Assembly (NCBI GenBank): GCA_964420835.1
Contig: CAYQUO010000007.1
Coordinates: 1-64,000 of the forward strand
DNA from: CAYQUO01 sp964420835
GTDB taxonomy: Bacteria; Chloroflexota; Anaerolineae; Anaerolineales; Anaerolineaceae
Direction: 5' to 3'
DNA length: 64,000 nucleotides
Below the pieces are notes generated by a model that saw nothing but the letters and a program-made list of their open reading frames with translations, ran no database searches and had not been told where the DNA came from. This document shows positions 51,999 to 60,778 of the stretch, piece after piece. The position numbers and the translations under genes were made by a program. Position 1 is the first letter of the stretch. Every line of letters starts with the position of its first letter.

Positions 51999-52892
51999 AT
52001 GACCTGGACCAATGCCACCCAATTCATCATCCTTGCGCTTTCCCTGGGGGGAATGTACGCCCTGATCGCCATCGGCTATACGATCATCTACGGCATTCTG
52101 AAACTGATCAACATGGCCCACGGCGATTTCTTCATGCTGGCGGGCTTTTTGGGCATGTGGGCGGTCATCCAGTACCGTGTGCCCCTGGTCCTTGCCCTGG
52201 TCTTAAGCCTGGGCATTACCGTGCTCATCGCCATCATCGTGGAAAGGCTGGCCTACCGGCCACTGCGCAAACACAAGATGTCGGCCTACACCAGCACGGT
52301 GGCCGTCTCCATGATCATCCAGGCCTCGGTGGTGATCTTTATTACCGCCAGGGCCAAACCCTTCCCCAAACCGGCCTTCCTGGAAATTCCCATCCGCATC
52401 GGGGACCTCGTCATCCCCGCGGTGACCCCCTTCATCATCGTCACCTCGCTGCTGCTTTTCTACCTCCTCACGCTGATCACCAACCGCACCAAGATCGGCA
52501 CCGCCATGCGGGCGGTGAGCAACGACATGGAAATGGTCAACCTGCTGGGGGTCAACCTGGACCACGTCATCACCTTTTCCTTCGCCCTCAGCGTAGCCTA
52601 TGCAGCCGCCGGCGCCATCCTGTGGGGGTTCCGCTACCCGGCCTTTGACCCCTTCATCGGGGTGGTAACCGGCCTGAAAGGGTTCATCGGGGCCGTCATT
52701 GGAGGCATTGGCAGCATCCCGGGCGCCCTGGTGGGCGGTTTCATCCTGGGCTTCGCCGAGATCATCCTGATCGGCCTGTTCCCCCAACTGACCAGTTTCC
52801 GCGATGCCATTGCCTTCATTATCATGATCCTGTTCCTCGTCTTTAAACCCGGCGGGGTCTTTAACGTGATGATTCGGGAGGCGAAAGTATGA
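51999..52892 (+). CDS. Branched-chain-type amino-acid ABC permease (LivH-like)
   Basis: A 297-aa inner-membrane permease with about eight helices. LSLGGMYALIAIGYTIIYGI, LINMAHGDFFMLAGFLGMW (the family's G-x-x-M-x-x-G-A region) and RAVSNDMEMVNLLGVNLDH (the cytoplasmic coupling loop) are diagnostic. It pairs with the next gene to form the membrane channel. It overlaps the next gene by four bases. Confidence 0.93.
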   Translation: MTWTNATQFIILALSLGGMYALIAIGYTIIYGILKLINMAHGDFFMLAGFLGMWAVIQYRVPLVLALVLSLGITVLIAIIVERLAYRPLRKHKMSAYTSTVAVSMIIQASVVIFITARAKPFPKPAFLEIPIRIGDLVIPAVTPFIIVTSLLLFYLLTLITNRTKIGTAMRAVSNDMEMVNLLGVNLDHVITFSFALSVAYAAAGAILWGFRYPAFDPFIGVVTGLKGFIGAVIGGIGSIPGALVGGFILGFAEIILIGLFPQLTSFRDAIAFIIMILFLVFKPGGVFNVMIREAKV

Positions 52893-53977
52893 GCATATTA
52901 TCCAGGAACAGGAACAGAATCCTTACCATCGCCTTCATCGGCCTCTTTCTCATCTTCACCAACTGGGCAAACGATGCCATCGACCCCTACCTGGTCAGGA
53001 TCCTCAACTTCTGGGGCATTTACATCATCTTCAGCAGCACCTTCCAGCTCGTTTACGGGTACACCGGCCTGCTGACCCTGGGGCACGCCGGGTTGGTTGC
53101 CATCGGCGGCTACACTGTTGGCGTGCTCACCCTCGACCCCACCGTCAAGCAGGTTTCCTACCTGCTGGTGCCGCCCCACTCGTTGATCGCCCAGGCCTGC
53201 TGGCCCTTCGTGCCGGCGCTGCTGCTCGGAGGCGTCTTCACGGCCATCATCGGCTTCCTCGTCGCCGCCCCGGCCGTGCGCCTGGGGGGTGACTACCTGG
53301 CCATGGTCACGCTCGGCTTTGCCGAAATCATCCGGCTGATCATCATCAATGTGCCCTCGCTGGCCAACGGCGCCATGGGCTTGCGCGGCATCCCCCTTTC
53401 GGTCACCCTGCCCGGCACCTGGGCGGCCGCCATCATCGTCGTTTTCATCCTTGCCCGGCTCGAGAAGGGTACCTACGGCCGGGCCTTCAAGGCCGTCTGC
53501 GAGGACGAGATCGCCTCGGAGGCGCTGGGCATCAACCTGTACCGCCATAAAATGCTGGCCTTTGTCATTTCGGCCTTCTTCATCGGCATCGGCGGGGGGC
53601 TGATGGCCAGCGTCCTGGGCACCATCGACCCGAACACCTTCCGCCTGCCGCTGACCACCGCCGCCATCACCATCGTGGTGCTGGGCGGCATTCGCAGCCT
53701 CACCGGCTGCGTCATCGCCAGCGGCATCTATACCATCTTTTCCGAACTGTTCCGGGCCGTTGAATCCAAACAGGAGATCTTCGGCATCACCTTCCCGGGC
53801 ATCCCGGGGATGCGCGTTGAGGTCTTCGGCGTGCTGCTCCTGCTGCTGATCCTCTTCATGCGCAACGGCATGTTCGGCTCGCGCGAGTTCTCCTGGGACT
53901 GGCTGGCGCAGAAGGGAAAAAGGCTGCTGGGCAAAGGCGGTGCCGCCGCCGGCAGGGACGGGAGGGGCATCCAATGA
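52889..53977 (+). CDS. Branched-chain-type amino-acid ABC permease (LivM-like)
   Basis: A 362-aa permease. VYGYTGLLTLGHAGLVAIGG, VRLGGDYLAMVTLGFAEIIR and CEDEIASEALGINLYRHKML (coupling loop) identify the LivM family. Its C-terminus has a short basic tail. It overlaps both neighbours by four bases. Confidence 0.93.
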   Translation: MSILSRNRNRILTIAFIGLFLIFTNWANDAIDPYLVRILNFWGIYIIFSSTFQLVYGYTGLLTLGHAGLVAIGGYTVGVLTLDPTVKQVSYLLVPPHSLIAQACWPFVPALLLGGVFTAIIGFLVAAPAVRLGGDYLAMVTLGFAEIIRLIIINVPSLANGAMGLRGIPLSVTLPGTWAAAIIVVFILARLEKGTYGRAFKAVCEDEIASEALGINLYRHKMLAFVISAFFIGIGGGLMASVLGTIDPNTFRLPLTTAAITIVVLGGIRSLTGCVIASGIYTIFSELFRAVESKQEIFGITFPGIPGMRVEVFGVLLLLLILFMRNGMFGSREFSWDWLAQKGKRLLGKGGAAAGRDGRGIQ

Positions 53978-54741
53978 CAACAGCCTTTTTGAACATTGAC
54001 CACATCACCATGCGCTTTGGCGGCCTGGTGGCGGTTTCCAATTTCTGCCTGCAAATGGAGAAGGGCGAACTGGTCGGCATCATCGGCCCCAACGGCTCCG
54101 GGAAAAGCACGGTCTATAACATGATCAGCGGGTTTTACACGCCAACCCAGGGCACCATCTTCTTCAACGGTGAGAACATCACCGGCCTTCGCCCGGATGT
54201 CGTAGCCAAGAAGGGGCTGGTGCGGGTGTTCCAGAACGCCAGGCTCTTCAAGGAAATGAGCGTGCTGGACAACCTGCTGATCAGTTTCCACATGCACCGC
54301 AAGGCCTCCTTCCTGGGCTCCATCCTCCTCACCCCGCTGTACCAGAGGGAGGAACGGGAATCCTGCCACCAGGCCATGGACCTGCTGGACAAACTGGGGC
54401 TGAAGAAGTTCACCCACGAGCCGGCGGGCAAACTGCCCTTCGGCCTGCAGCGAAAACTGGAGGTTGCCCGCGCCCTGGCAGCCCAGCCGACCCTGCTCCT
54501 GCTGGATGAGCCGGCCACCGGGCTGAACGTGGAGGAAACCGACGACATGATGAACTTCATCCTCCGCCTGAAGGACGAGTTCCAACTCACCGTCCTTCTC
54601 ATCGAGCATGCCATGCGCGTCATCATGGGCATTTGCCCGCGCATCCTCGTCCTGGACCACGGCGAAACCATCGCCGAGGGAACTCCCGGCCAGATCCAGT
54701 GCAACCAGAAGGTGATCGAAGCCTACCTGGGGGTGGATTAA
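53974..54741 (+). CDS. Amino-acid ABC transporter ATP-binding protein (LivG-like)
   Basis: A 255-aa ATPase: IIGPNGSGKSTVYNMISGF (Walker A), Q-loop VRVFQNARLF, a signature that departs from LSGGQ (KLPFGLQRKLEVARAL), and Walker B LLLLDEPATGLN. The F-G-L-Q variant occurs in some LivG proteins. It drives import with the LivF-like partner. Confidence 0.92.
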   Translation: MTTAFLNIDHITMRFGGLVAVSNFCLQMEKGELVGIIGPNGSGKSTVYNMISGFYTPTQGTIFFNGENITGLRPDVVAKKGLVRVFQNARLFKEMSVLDNLLISFHMHRKASFLGSILLTPLYQREERESCHQAMDLLDKLGLKKFTHEPAGKLPFGLQRKLEVARALAAQPTLLLLDEPATGLNVEETDDMMNFILRLKDEFQLTVLLIEHAMRVIMGICPRILVLDHGETIAEGTPGQIQCNQKVIEAYLGVD

Positions 54742-54742
54742 C

Positions 54743-55447
54743 ATGATATCTATTAAAGACCTCAACGTGTTTTACGGCGGTGTGCACGCCCTCAAGGGCA
54801 TCTCGCTGGACGTTCCACAGGGCTCCATCGTCACCCTGCTGGGGGCCAACGGCGCCGGAAAAAGCACCACCCTGCGGGCGATCTGCGGGCTGGTTGAATG
54901 CAAGAACGGCCGGATCGAATTCGACGGAACAAGGATCGACAACGGGAAGACCCAGGATATCATCGCCCTGGGCATCGCCCTGGTCCCCGAGGGGCGGCGG
55001 ATGTTCAAGGACCTGACGGTGAAGGAGAACCTGGTGATGGGGGCCTGGCTGAACAAGGATAAGAAGCAGGTGGACCTCAACATCGAGCGGGTGTTCTCGC
55101 TCTTCCCCGTCCTTAAGGAGCGCAGCGGCCAAAAGTCCGGCACGCTTTCCGGCGGCGAGCAGCAGATGCTGGCCATCAGCCGGGCGTTGATGTCCAACCC
55201 CAAACTGCTGATGATGGACGAGCCGTCCCTGGGGCTGGCGCCGTTCCTCGTCTCCCAACTTTTCCACACCATCCGGCAGATCCACCACGAGGACAACATG
55301 ACCATCCTGCTGGTGGAACAGAACGCCAAGGCCGCCCTGAAGATCGCCGACTTCGGCTACGTGCTGGAAACCGGCAGCATCATCCTCCAGGGCAGCGCCG
55401 CGGACCTGATCAACAACGAGCAGGTGCAGAAGGCCTACATCGGCTGA
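54743..55447 (+). CDS. Amino-acid ABC transporter ATP-binding protein (LivF-like)
   Basis: A 234-aa ATPase: LLGANGAGKSTTLRAI, VPEGRRMFKDLTVKENL, signature TLSGGEQQMLAISRAL, Walker B LLMMDEPSLGLAP and IRQIHHEDNMTILLVEQNA. The VPEGRR Q-loop region is typical of LivF. One base separates it from the LivG-like stop. It completes a five-component importer. Confidence 0.94.
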   Translation: MISIKDLNVFYGGVHALKGISLDVPQGSIVTLLGANGAGKSTTLRAICGLVECKNGRIEFDGTRIDNGKTQDIIALGIALVPEGRRMFKDLTVKENLVMGAWLNKDKKQVDLNIERVFSLFPVLKERSGQKSGTLSGGEQQMLAISRALMSNPKLLMMDEPSLGLAPFLVSQLFHTIRQIHHEDNMTILLVEQNAKAALKIADFGYVLETGSIILQGSAADLINNEQVQKAYIG

Positions 55448-55811
55448 CGACCGGCCCAGGGGGGTGGTTCACCGGGGCCCGGCGATGGCGCCGATCCTGG
55501 ACGGGTTTGGGCGGGCTTCGCCGCCCGGATTAGGGCTTGTTTCCGCATGGCATGGCCTCGTACTCGTCCACCTGCCATATCGGCGGCAGGATATGCTGGT
55601 CACCGTTCAGCGAAAGGCTGATTTTACTGGCAACCCAAGCGTTTGTGAGATATCAGTGGATGTTTCTGGCACAATTTTCCAAAAAAGGTTGCATTATCTT
55701 GCATAATTCACTAATATAATTGTGAATATTATTGCATCCATTAAACAAAACACCATAAAAGAATAACTGAATATGCCATAAACGGTTTAAGTCTTTATCG
55801 AGGTGGGGAAC
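55448..55811. other. Spacer entering an AT-rich region
   Basis: GC-rich to about 55,570, then AT-rich. Contains TTGCATAAT-type words and an imperfect inverted repeat (TGCATAATTCAC at about 55700 against GTGAATATTATTGCA at about 55721). No gene is seen; a TATAAT at 55715-55720 could be part of a promoter for the next gene. Confidence 0.4.
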
Positions 55812-56570
55812 ATGAAAAAATGTCCGTTTTGTGCTGAAGAGATCCAGGACGAAGCCAATTATTGCAGGTTTTGTAAACATTGGCTTGATGAACGAATTAA
55901 CGAAATTGCCAGGCCAGGGATTCCTCGAGAGAACTACACAAAAACCGGGCAGCATCAAGCAGTGCGGGGGAAAACGAGTTATGTATTATTTATCGGCTTC
56001 CTGATTCTACTAATTATTATGATCATTCTTGGAATCAACAACAAATGGTTCCCATTAAACATCCTGAAGCCCCCCGCCATATCGGAAAATCCAATTAAGG
56101 TCAATGTTGAGCCAACATCCGGTATAAAAAACACACCAATGCCGAGTAGCACACCAACATGGGAATCAACCCCATTTCTTCCATTCGGTGGGGGCAGTTC
56201 AAATGTGATAGAATTTTCCTTCCCCAAAGGCGCAAAATCGATTGCTTCAACCTGGAGCACCAGTAAAGATTGGACAAAATGGGTTGACGATCATGCCAGA
56301 AATCTTGCGATTCCTGCGGGAAAATTTGAATGGTCTTATGCAGAATTTCCTGGTGACACAACTTATAGGGATATTGAACGATACTACTTGGATAAATTGC
56401 CATCTATTGGGTATCGATTGTTGTTCAATGAACAAGGCCAAACATACAGTGGCAGTTATGAAATTTTCATATTAAAAATGACCAATGATTCCTATTATTT
56501 TCTGGCCCAGTTCTGGGGCGCAGAGGGCAAATACCCGCCAGCAGTTTTGGTTTTCCGATGGAGAAAATAA
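55812..56570 (+). CDS. Zinc-ribbon membrane protein with extracytoplasmic domain
   Basis: A 252-aa AT-rich gene; GAGGTGGGG precedes ATG 55812. N-terminal zinc ribbon CPFCAEEIQDEANYCRFC (residues 4-21), one transmembrane helix (YVLFIGFLILLIIMIILGI, about 57-75), a Thr/Pro/Ser linker and a C-terminal domain (about 110-252) with IEFSFPKGAKSIASTWSTSK and FILKMTNDSYYFLAQF. Function unknown. It is the first of four zinc-ribbon membrane genes in a row. Confidence 0.75.
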   Translation: MKKCPFCAEEIQDEANYCRFCKHWLDERINEIARPGIPRENYTKTGQHQAVRGKTSYVLFIGFLILLIIMIILGINNKWFPLNILKPPAISENPIKVNVEPTSGIKNTPMPSSTPTWESTPFLPFGGGSSNVIEFSFPKGAKSIASTWSTSKDWTKWVDDHARNLAIPAGKFEWSYAEFPGDTTYRDIERYYLDKLPSIGYRLLFNEQGQTYSGSYEIFILKMTNDSYYFLAQFWGAEGKYPPAVLVFRWRK

Positions 56571-56941
56571 AGGAGCATGCGGGCACGAAAAAATGTCCTT
56601 ATTGTGCCGAGGAAATTCAGGATGACGCCATCATCTGTAGATGGTGTGGTAATAGTCTATTGCCCCAAATTCAACATCCAGCAACGATTAGAAAGTCAGA
56701 TCATCTAGATCTGGCCATCATATCCCTTGTCCTTGGAATCATGGGGATTGTAGCCTGGCTCCTGCCCATTATTGGTCTTCCTGTCACTGCCGGAGGTTTA
56801 ATCTGTGGAATTGTTGCACGAAATTTTTCAAAAAGAGGCCTTGTCATAAGCGGTATGGTCTTATCTTCCATTACATTGCTGCTGACAATAATAAATTCAG
56901 CCATCGGTTTATATCTTGGTGCTACTGGCCAATTGTTTTGA
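56558..56941 (+). CDS. Zinc-ribbon protein with DUF4190-like two-helix domain
   Basis: A 127-aa protein. N-terminal CPYCAEEIQDDAIICRWCG zinc ribbon (13-31) nearly identical in pattern to its neighbours, then two helices in a DUF4190-like form (LAIISLVLGIMGIVAWLLPI, KRGLVISGMVLSSITLLLTI). It overlaps the preceding gene by 13 bases. Unknown role at the membrane. Confidence 0.75.
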   Translation: MEKIKEHAGTKKCPYCAEEIQDDAIICRWCGNSLLPQIQHPATIRKSDHLDLAIISLVLGIMGIVAWLLPIIGLPVTAGGLICGIVARNFSKRGLVISGMVLSSITLLLTIINSAIGLYLGATGQLF

Positions 56942-56950
56942 GGGAATGCA

Positions 56951-57370
56951 ATGAAAAAATGCCCCTATTGTTTTGAGGCAATTCAAGATGAGGCAATTCT
57001 TTGCCGATGGTGTGGAAAGAGCCTGGTTGAAGCAAAAACCTCTACAATGCTAAAAAAATCAAGAAAAGTATTTATCATTATTTACTTTTCGACCTTTATT
57101 GTATTGGTATTAATTTCAGTTTTCACGGGGATTTCTCTTATCGCAATGACGGGCATAGATTTCTACGATGAAAGAATAAATACTATCAGCAACCTATTAA
57201 AACTGCTTGGGAAAATTGCTCAAACATCCCTGTTTGTATGGTTCTCGTGGGAGCTTAAACAGAAATGGTGGACAACCATGATCTATGCAATATTAGGTTT
57301 CTTCGGTTTGGGAACAATTGGGTTTATTGGTTTATTAATAGCAGCTCATAACAAGATAAGACAAACCTAA
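56951..57370 (+). CDS. Zinc-ribbon membrane protein
   Basis: A 139-aa protein with the same zinc ribbon (CPYCFEAIQDEAILCRWCG, 4-22), then three or four helices (VFIIIYFSTFIVLVLISVF; TTMIYAILGFFGLGTIGFIG). Ten bases after the preceding gene. Unknown function; the shared ribbon suggests the three proteins arose by domain shuffling or act together. Confidence 0.7.
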   Translation: MKKCPYCFEAIQDEAILCRWCGKSLVEAKTSTMLKKSRKVFIIIYFSTFIVLVLISVFTGISLIAMTGIDFYDERINTISNLLKLLGKIAQTSLFVWFSWELKQKWWTTMIYAILGFFGLGTIGFIGLLIAAHNKIRQT

Positions 57371-57442
57371 TTATTGCATAATCCATTATCACCCATAAAC
57401 ATTCCAAACATATATGTAAACTGCATTATTTGGATTAAGCAA

Positions 57443-57448
57443 TATAAT
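57443..57448 (+). promoter_or_regulatory. Possible -10 box before the fourth zinc-ribbon gene
   Basis: Consensus TATAAT 44 bases before the ATG in AT-rich DNA. No good -35 at the right spacing. Confidence 0.3.
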
Positions 57449-57491
57449 AGAATACAACCAAAACACCCTTAATAAAATCAATGGAGGCGAC

Positions 57492-58136
57492 ATGAAATGT
57501 GAAAAAGGTCATGAACTAGGCGAGGGGATGCAGTTCTGCCCGAAATGTGGAGCACCGGCGGCCAAAGAATCCACCCAAACAACGGGAATGGAAGGGAAAC
57601 CTGATATTTGGCAAACACGCCTTCCCCTGATTGGGGCTGGTTTGGGGTTAGGGGCAGGCCTGGTTTCGTTGCTCGGCTGGTTTTCTCCCTGGTCATCCAT
57701 CCAATTTGGGAATGGCCCACAATTTGTTGTTTTACCTATAGGCTTATTAAAAGGATTAAAATTCCTTGAGGAAACACCGTTATTGAACTTCGTCCTCGGG
57801 AGCATCAAGGATGTCACAGGATGGGTTGTTTTATTATCGATTATTTTCTCAATAATTTCAATAATTCTCTGTGTCGTTAGTTTATCCATGATTTGGGTTG
57901 GCGTGAAATGTCTTGAAAATAGATCGGACCCTGGCTTGCTTCCTGTTGTTAAATCACAGATCTATAAACTCCGCACCCATGGTCTAACTGGGTTAATATT
58001 AATAATAATAGTAATGGTTTTTGCCTCTCTGCTTCAGTTCGGAGGAAGCGTCGTTGGCGGAGGCGTGATACTGATGGGGTTTGGTTATGCCGTCGCTTTC
58101 CTGGCTGTAATCTATCTAAAACCACATCTCAATTAG
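57492..58136 (+). CDS. Zinc-ribbon membrane protein (four helices)
   Basis: A 214-aa protein, ATG after TGGAGG. N-terminal ribbon CEKGHELGEGMQFCPKCG (a different subtype, C-x-x-G-H... C-P-x-C), then hydrophobic segments near 40-60, 105-130, 155-178 and 185-207. No catalytic motif is seen. Probably a sensor or scaffold in the membrane. Confidence 0.7.
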   Translation: MKCEKGHELGEGMQFCPKCGAPAAKESTQTTGMEGKPDIWQTRLPLIGAGLGLGAGLVSLLGWFSPWSSIQFGNGPQFVVLPIGLLKGLKFLEETPLLNFVLGSIKDVTGWVVLLSIIFSIISIILCVVSLSMIWVGVKCLENRSDPGLLPVVKSQIYKLRTHGLTGLILIIIVMVFASLLQFGGSVVGGGVILMGFGYAVAFLAVIYLKPHLN

Positions 58137-58332
58137 ACACAGTGACATCCATGTTATAGAAGGGATTTACACCACATAACATCAAATGGCGTCTCCCCAC
58201 TTGCTGGATAACCATATTTATCCGGTTAATATAAAGTTGTGTAAATAAGCCTTGTGAAAGGGATCAACGGTGTTCTGTATCTAGAGTAAACCATTCGTCA
58301 TTGAATTGGACTGCTTTACAGTGTGTAATACT

Positions 58333-59220
58333 ATGAAACGAAAAGGCGCAGTATTGGCACGTTTCCATATACTTCTCTTGGGCATGCTTCTCTCGGGTTG
58401 TTTCCTTGATGAGCCTATCCACAGACCAACCCCGGTCGCCAATACGAACAGTACAAAACAGATTATCAGTGTTCCAAACCCAAGATCCACCAGCCAGGTG
58501 AACAAACCTGCCGTTGCCCAAACACCAACGATCCTCAGAACACATACGGCATCAAAGGATTCGCCTTGTGCTTTCATCAAAGGCTATTTTCAGTCGATCA
58601 ACAACCGGGATTATACGAAGACCTGGAATCTCCTTTCTGAACACTACAGAAATGATTATCATGATGATAAATACAAATCTTATGAGGACTGGTGGAATAC
58701 GGCTGAGAACATTCAGGTTCCATCATGCAAGGTCGAACAAACCGCTTCAGGTCAGAGCCAGGTTAAAGTGGAAATTGTCGTTGATTACTTCAACGGTGCC
58801 AGGGGCACGTCCAAAATCCTGTACGAGCTTGTTATGGACGATGCACGAAATACCTGGTTGATTGATGAAGGCTATGTTACGGAAGGTGACTCACAGGATA
58901 GTCGCAACCCATCTGTAACCCGGGTTCCTTTCCAGCCCTATTCAGCGATCAGTAATTGTGCAAAAGCCCGGGTTAGGATTGGAGACATCGTTATGCTTGA
59001 GAACGATGTGGATAACTTGTTCATTCGAAGTTCTTCAGACAACCACCCCAGCAGCAACATCATTGGTTACTTCAAACCTGGGCAGAAAGCAAAAGTCATT
59101 TCCGGTCCTGAATGCAGCTGGGGGTGGATGATGTGGAGGATACAAAGGCTAAACGATGGTTTTGAGGGTTGGGTCGCAGAATCAGATGGAAAAGAATTCT
59201 GGCTCAAGTTGGAGGGATGA
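58333..59220 (+). CDS. SH3-type lipoprotein, first tandem paralog
   Basis: A 295-aa secreted protein from ATG 58333. Signal peptide with lipobox LLSGCFLDEPI (Cys about 22). A Thr/Ser/Pro linker leads to a conserved domain (about 75-190: CAFIKGYFQSINNRDYTKTW, YEDWWNT, and YFNGARGTSKILYELVMDDA). A C-terminal SH3-like segment follows (IGDIVMLENDVDNLFIRSSS, GQKAKVISGPECSWGW). The middle domain is shared almost word for word with the next gene. Function unknown. Confidence 0.8.
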   Translation: MKRKGAVLARFHILLLGMLLSGCFLDEPIHRPTPVANTNSTKQIISVPNPRSTSQVNKPAVAQTPTILRTHTASKDSPCAFIKGYFQSINNRDYTKTWNLLSEHYRNDYHDDKYKSYEDWWNTAENIQVPSCKVEQTASGQSQVKVEIVVDYFNGARGTSKILYELVMDDARNTWLIDEGYVTEGDSQDSRNPSVTRVPFQPYSAISNCAKARVRIGDIVMLENDVDNLFIRSSSDNHPSSNIIGYFKPGQKAKVISGPECSWGWMMWRIQRLNDGFEGWVAESDGKEFWLKLEG

Positions 59221-59270
59221 TCTTATTCACCACCATAGATTTATGGGGTTATTCGTAAAAGGTCAAGGCT

Positions 59271-60098
59271 ATGAAACCAAAGGGCTTTCTTGTGATCGGT
59301 TGTCTTTCCATTCTTTTCAGCTTTTTCCTGGCGGGTTGCAAACTTGACGAACCGATTTTCACGCCAGTTCCGGGAAGTCAAACGGCCCGTCCTACAATTG
59401 CGACCATAGCCTCAACTTCAACACCAATATTTACCCCGACCGTGCAGATAACAAAAAACATTTTCATTACATCACCAATCCCTACGGGTTCCCAAACGTC
59501 TTCAAAAAAATCACCTTGTGAGTTTATCAAAGGCTATTTTCAGTCGATCAACGATAGGAATTATACGAAGACCTGGAATCTCCTGTCTGAACATTTTCGA
59601 AACGATTATCATGAAAATGAGTACCAACCCTATGAGGACTGGTGGAATACAGTCGTGGTCATTCAGATACCTTCCTGCAAGGTTGAACAAGCCGGGATAG
59701 ATCAAGCCCATGTAAAAGTCAAAATGATTTTGGATTATTACAACGGCGCCAGGGGCACGTCCACAATCATGTATGAGCTCGTAATGGACGATTCACGAAA
59801 CACCTGGCTGATTGATGATGGATATGTTGTGAAAGATACTTCGCAAAGCAATCAAATCTCAGCAGTGATCAGCCATGAGATATATTATGTGGCATTAAGA
59901 AGGTCAGAGGGGTATCGAACAAAGAATGATGATGTTGATATCATTTACAAAATACCAGCTGGTGAGCGGGTGAAGATCCTTGACGGCCCCAGGCGTGCCG
60001 ATGGGGTTGATTGGTGGTATGTGTCATGGAAAACTTATAAAGGGTGGATAGCTGACCACACGGGCAGCGGGAAGGTCATTTTGAAATTTGAACCTTAA
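59271..60098 (+). CDS. SH3-type lipoprotein, second tandem paralog
   Basis: A 275-aa secreted lipoprotein: lipobox FLAGCKLDEPI, a Thr/Pro linker, CEFIKGYFQSINDRNYTKTW and YYNGARGTSTIMYELVMDDS in the middle, and an SH3-like C-terminus (IYKIPAGERVKILDGPRRAD, WYVSWKTYKGWIADH). A tandem duplicate of the preceding gene: the core is highly similar in DNA and protein, while the C-terminal thirds have diverged. Confidence 0.8.
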   Translation: MKPKGFLVIGCLSILFSFFLAGCKLDEPIFTPVPGSQTARPTIATIASTSTPIFTPTVQITKNIFITSPIPTGSQTSSKKSPCEFIKGYFQSINDRNYTKTWNLLSEHFRNDYHENEYQPYEDWWNTVVVIQIPSCKVEQAGIDQAHVKVKMILDYYNGARGTSTIMYELVMDDSRNTWLIDDGYVVKDTSQSNQISAVISHEIYYVALRRSEGYRTKNDDVDIIYKIPAGERVKILDGPRRADGVDWWYVSWKTYKGWIADHTGSGKVILKFEP

Positions 60099-60265
60099 GG
60101 ATTCAGGGTCCTTCCATCGCAATTCCACGCATATCAATTTGCTTCCCCAATAAAACCCCGCGCCCTCCCCCCCCCACAACATCCCTTCCCCGTCGGCGGG
60201 GGGTCTCCAACACCTGTCGCCCAGCGCAGAACGCTCACTCCCCCTTCTCCCCACCAAATTCCATC

Positions 60266-60294
60266 TTGCATTAATAAGAGTATTTGGATATTAT
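60266..60294 (+). promoter_or_regulatory. Sigma70-like promoter of the small membrane protein gene
   Basis: TTGCAT (60266-60271), exactly 17 bases, TATTAT (60289-60294), 50 bases before ATG 60344. The 60099-60265 stretch is C-rich and empty. Confidence 0.65.
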
Positions 60295-60343
60295 ATTGTA
60301 TATTATTTGTTCCACCCAACCTCAACCCAAAGGAGAAGTTATC

Positions 60344-60715
60344 ATGTCCACTCGATTAAGGATCATCCTATCCCTCATCACGCTGTACCTGGCCGTCCTG
60401 GGCATCCTGTTCCTCTTCCTGCCCTCCATCGCCCAGAAGGTGGTCTCCAGCCCCCTGCCAGACAAGGGCCTGAACATGCTCTACGGGCAACTGGTGCTCA
60501 CCTTCGCCTACACGGCCTTCCTGGCCGCCCGCGGCGGCCACGGGCTGACGAAACTGTCGCGCCTCGTCCTCGTCCTCACCCTGGGCCACGTGGTGATCTT
60601 CGCCTACCAATTGGCCACAGGCCTGATGACCTTCGCCCAGGTCGGCCCCCCGCTCATCGTCAACGCCGTCTTCACCATCCTGCTCTTCCTGTTCCGCCGC
60701 GACATCCACGATTAA
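60344..60715 (+). CDS. Small four-helix membrane protein
   Basis: A 123-aa protein from ATG 60344 (AAAGGAGAAG upstream). Four hydrophobic helices: 5-27 (IILSLITLYLAVLGILFLFL), 44-62, 73-93 and 98-117 (PLIVNAVFTILLFLF). No family recognised beyond a DoxX-like size and topology. GC-rich, so it is outside the AT-rich cluster, and it ends before a strong hairpin. Confidence 0.75.
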   Translation: MSTRLRIILSLITLYLAVLGILFLFLPSIAQKVVSSPLPDKGLNMLYGQLVLTFAYTAFLAARGGHGLTKLSRLVLVLTLGHVVIFAYQLATGLMTFAQVGPPLIVNAVFTILLFLFRRDIHD

Positions 60716-60721
60716 ACCCAT

Positions 60722-60751
60722 CCCGGGGGCTGGCGAACGCCAGCCCCCGGG
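60722..60751. terminator. Perfect 14-bp-stem hairpin between convergent genes
   Basis: CCCGGGGGCTGGCG-AA-CGCCAGCCCCCGGG lies just after the small membrane protein gene and before the end of the convergent protease gene. It has no T-tract but a very stable stem; it probably serves both directions. Confidence 0.7.
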
Positions 60752-60778
60752 TGTTCCATGGCCCCATGCCTGAGGGCC

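Noticed and set aside
55464..55719. Short open frames after the LivF-like gene
   Set aside because: No ribosome site and no recognisable protein features; they straddle the change in base composition.
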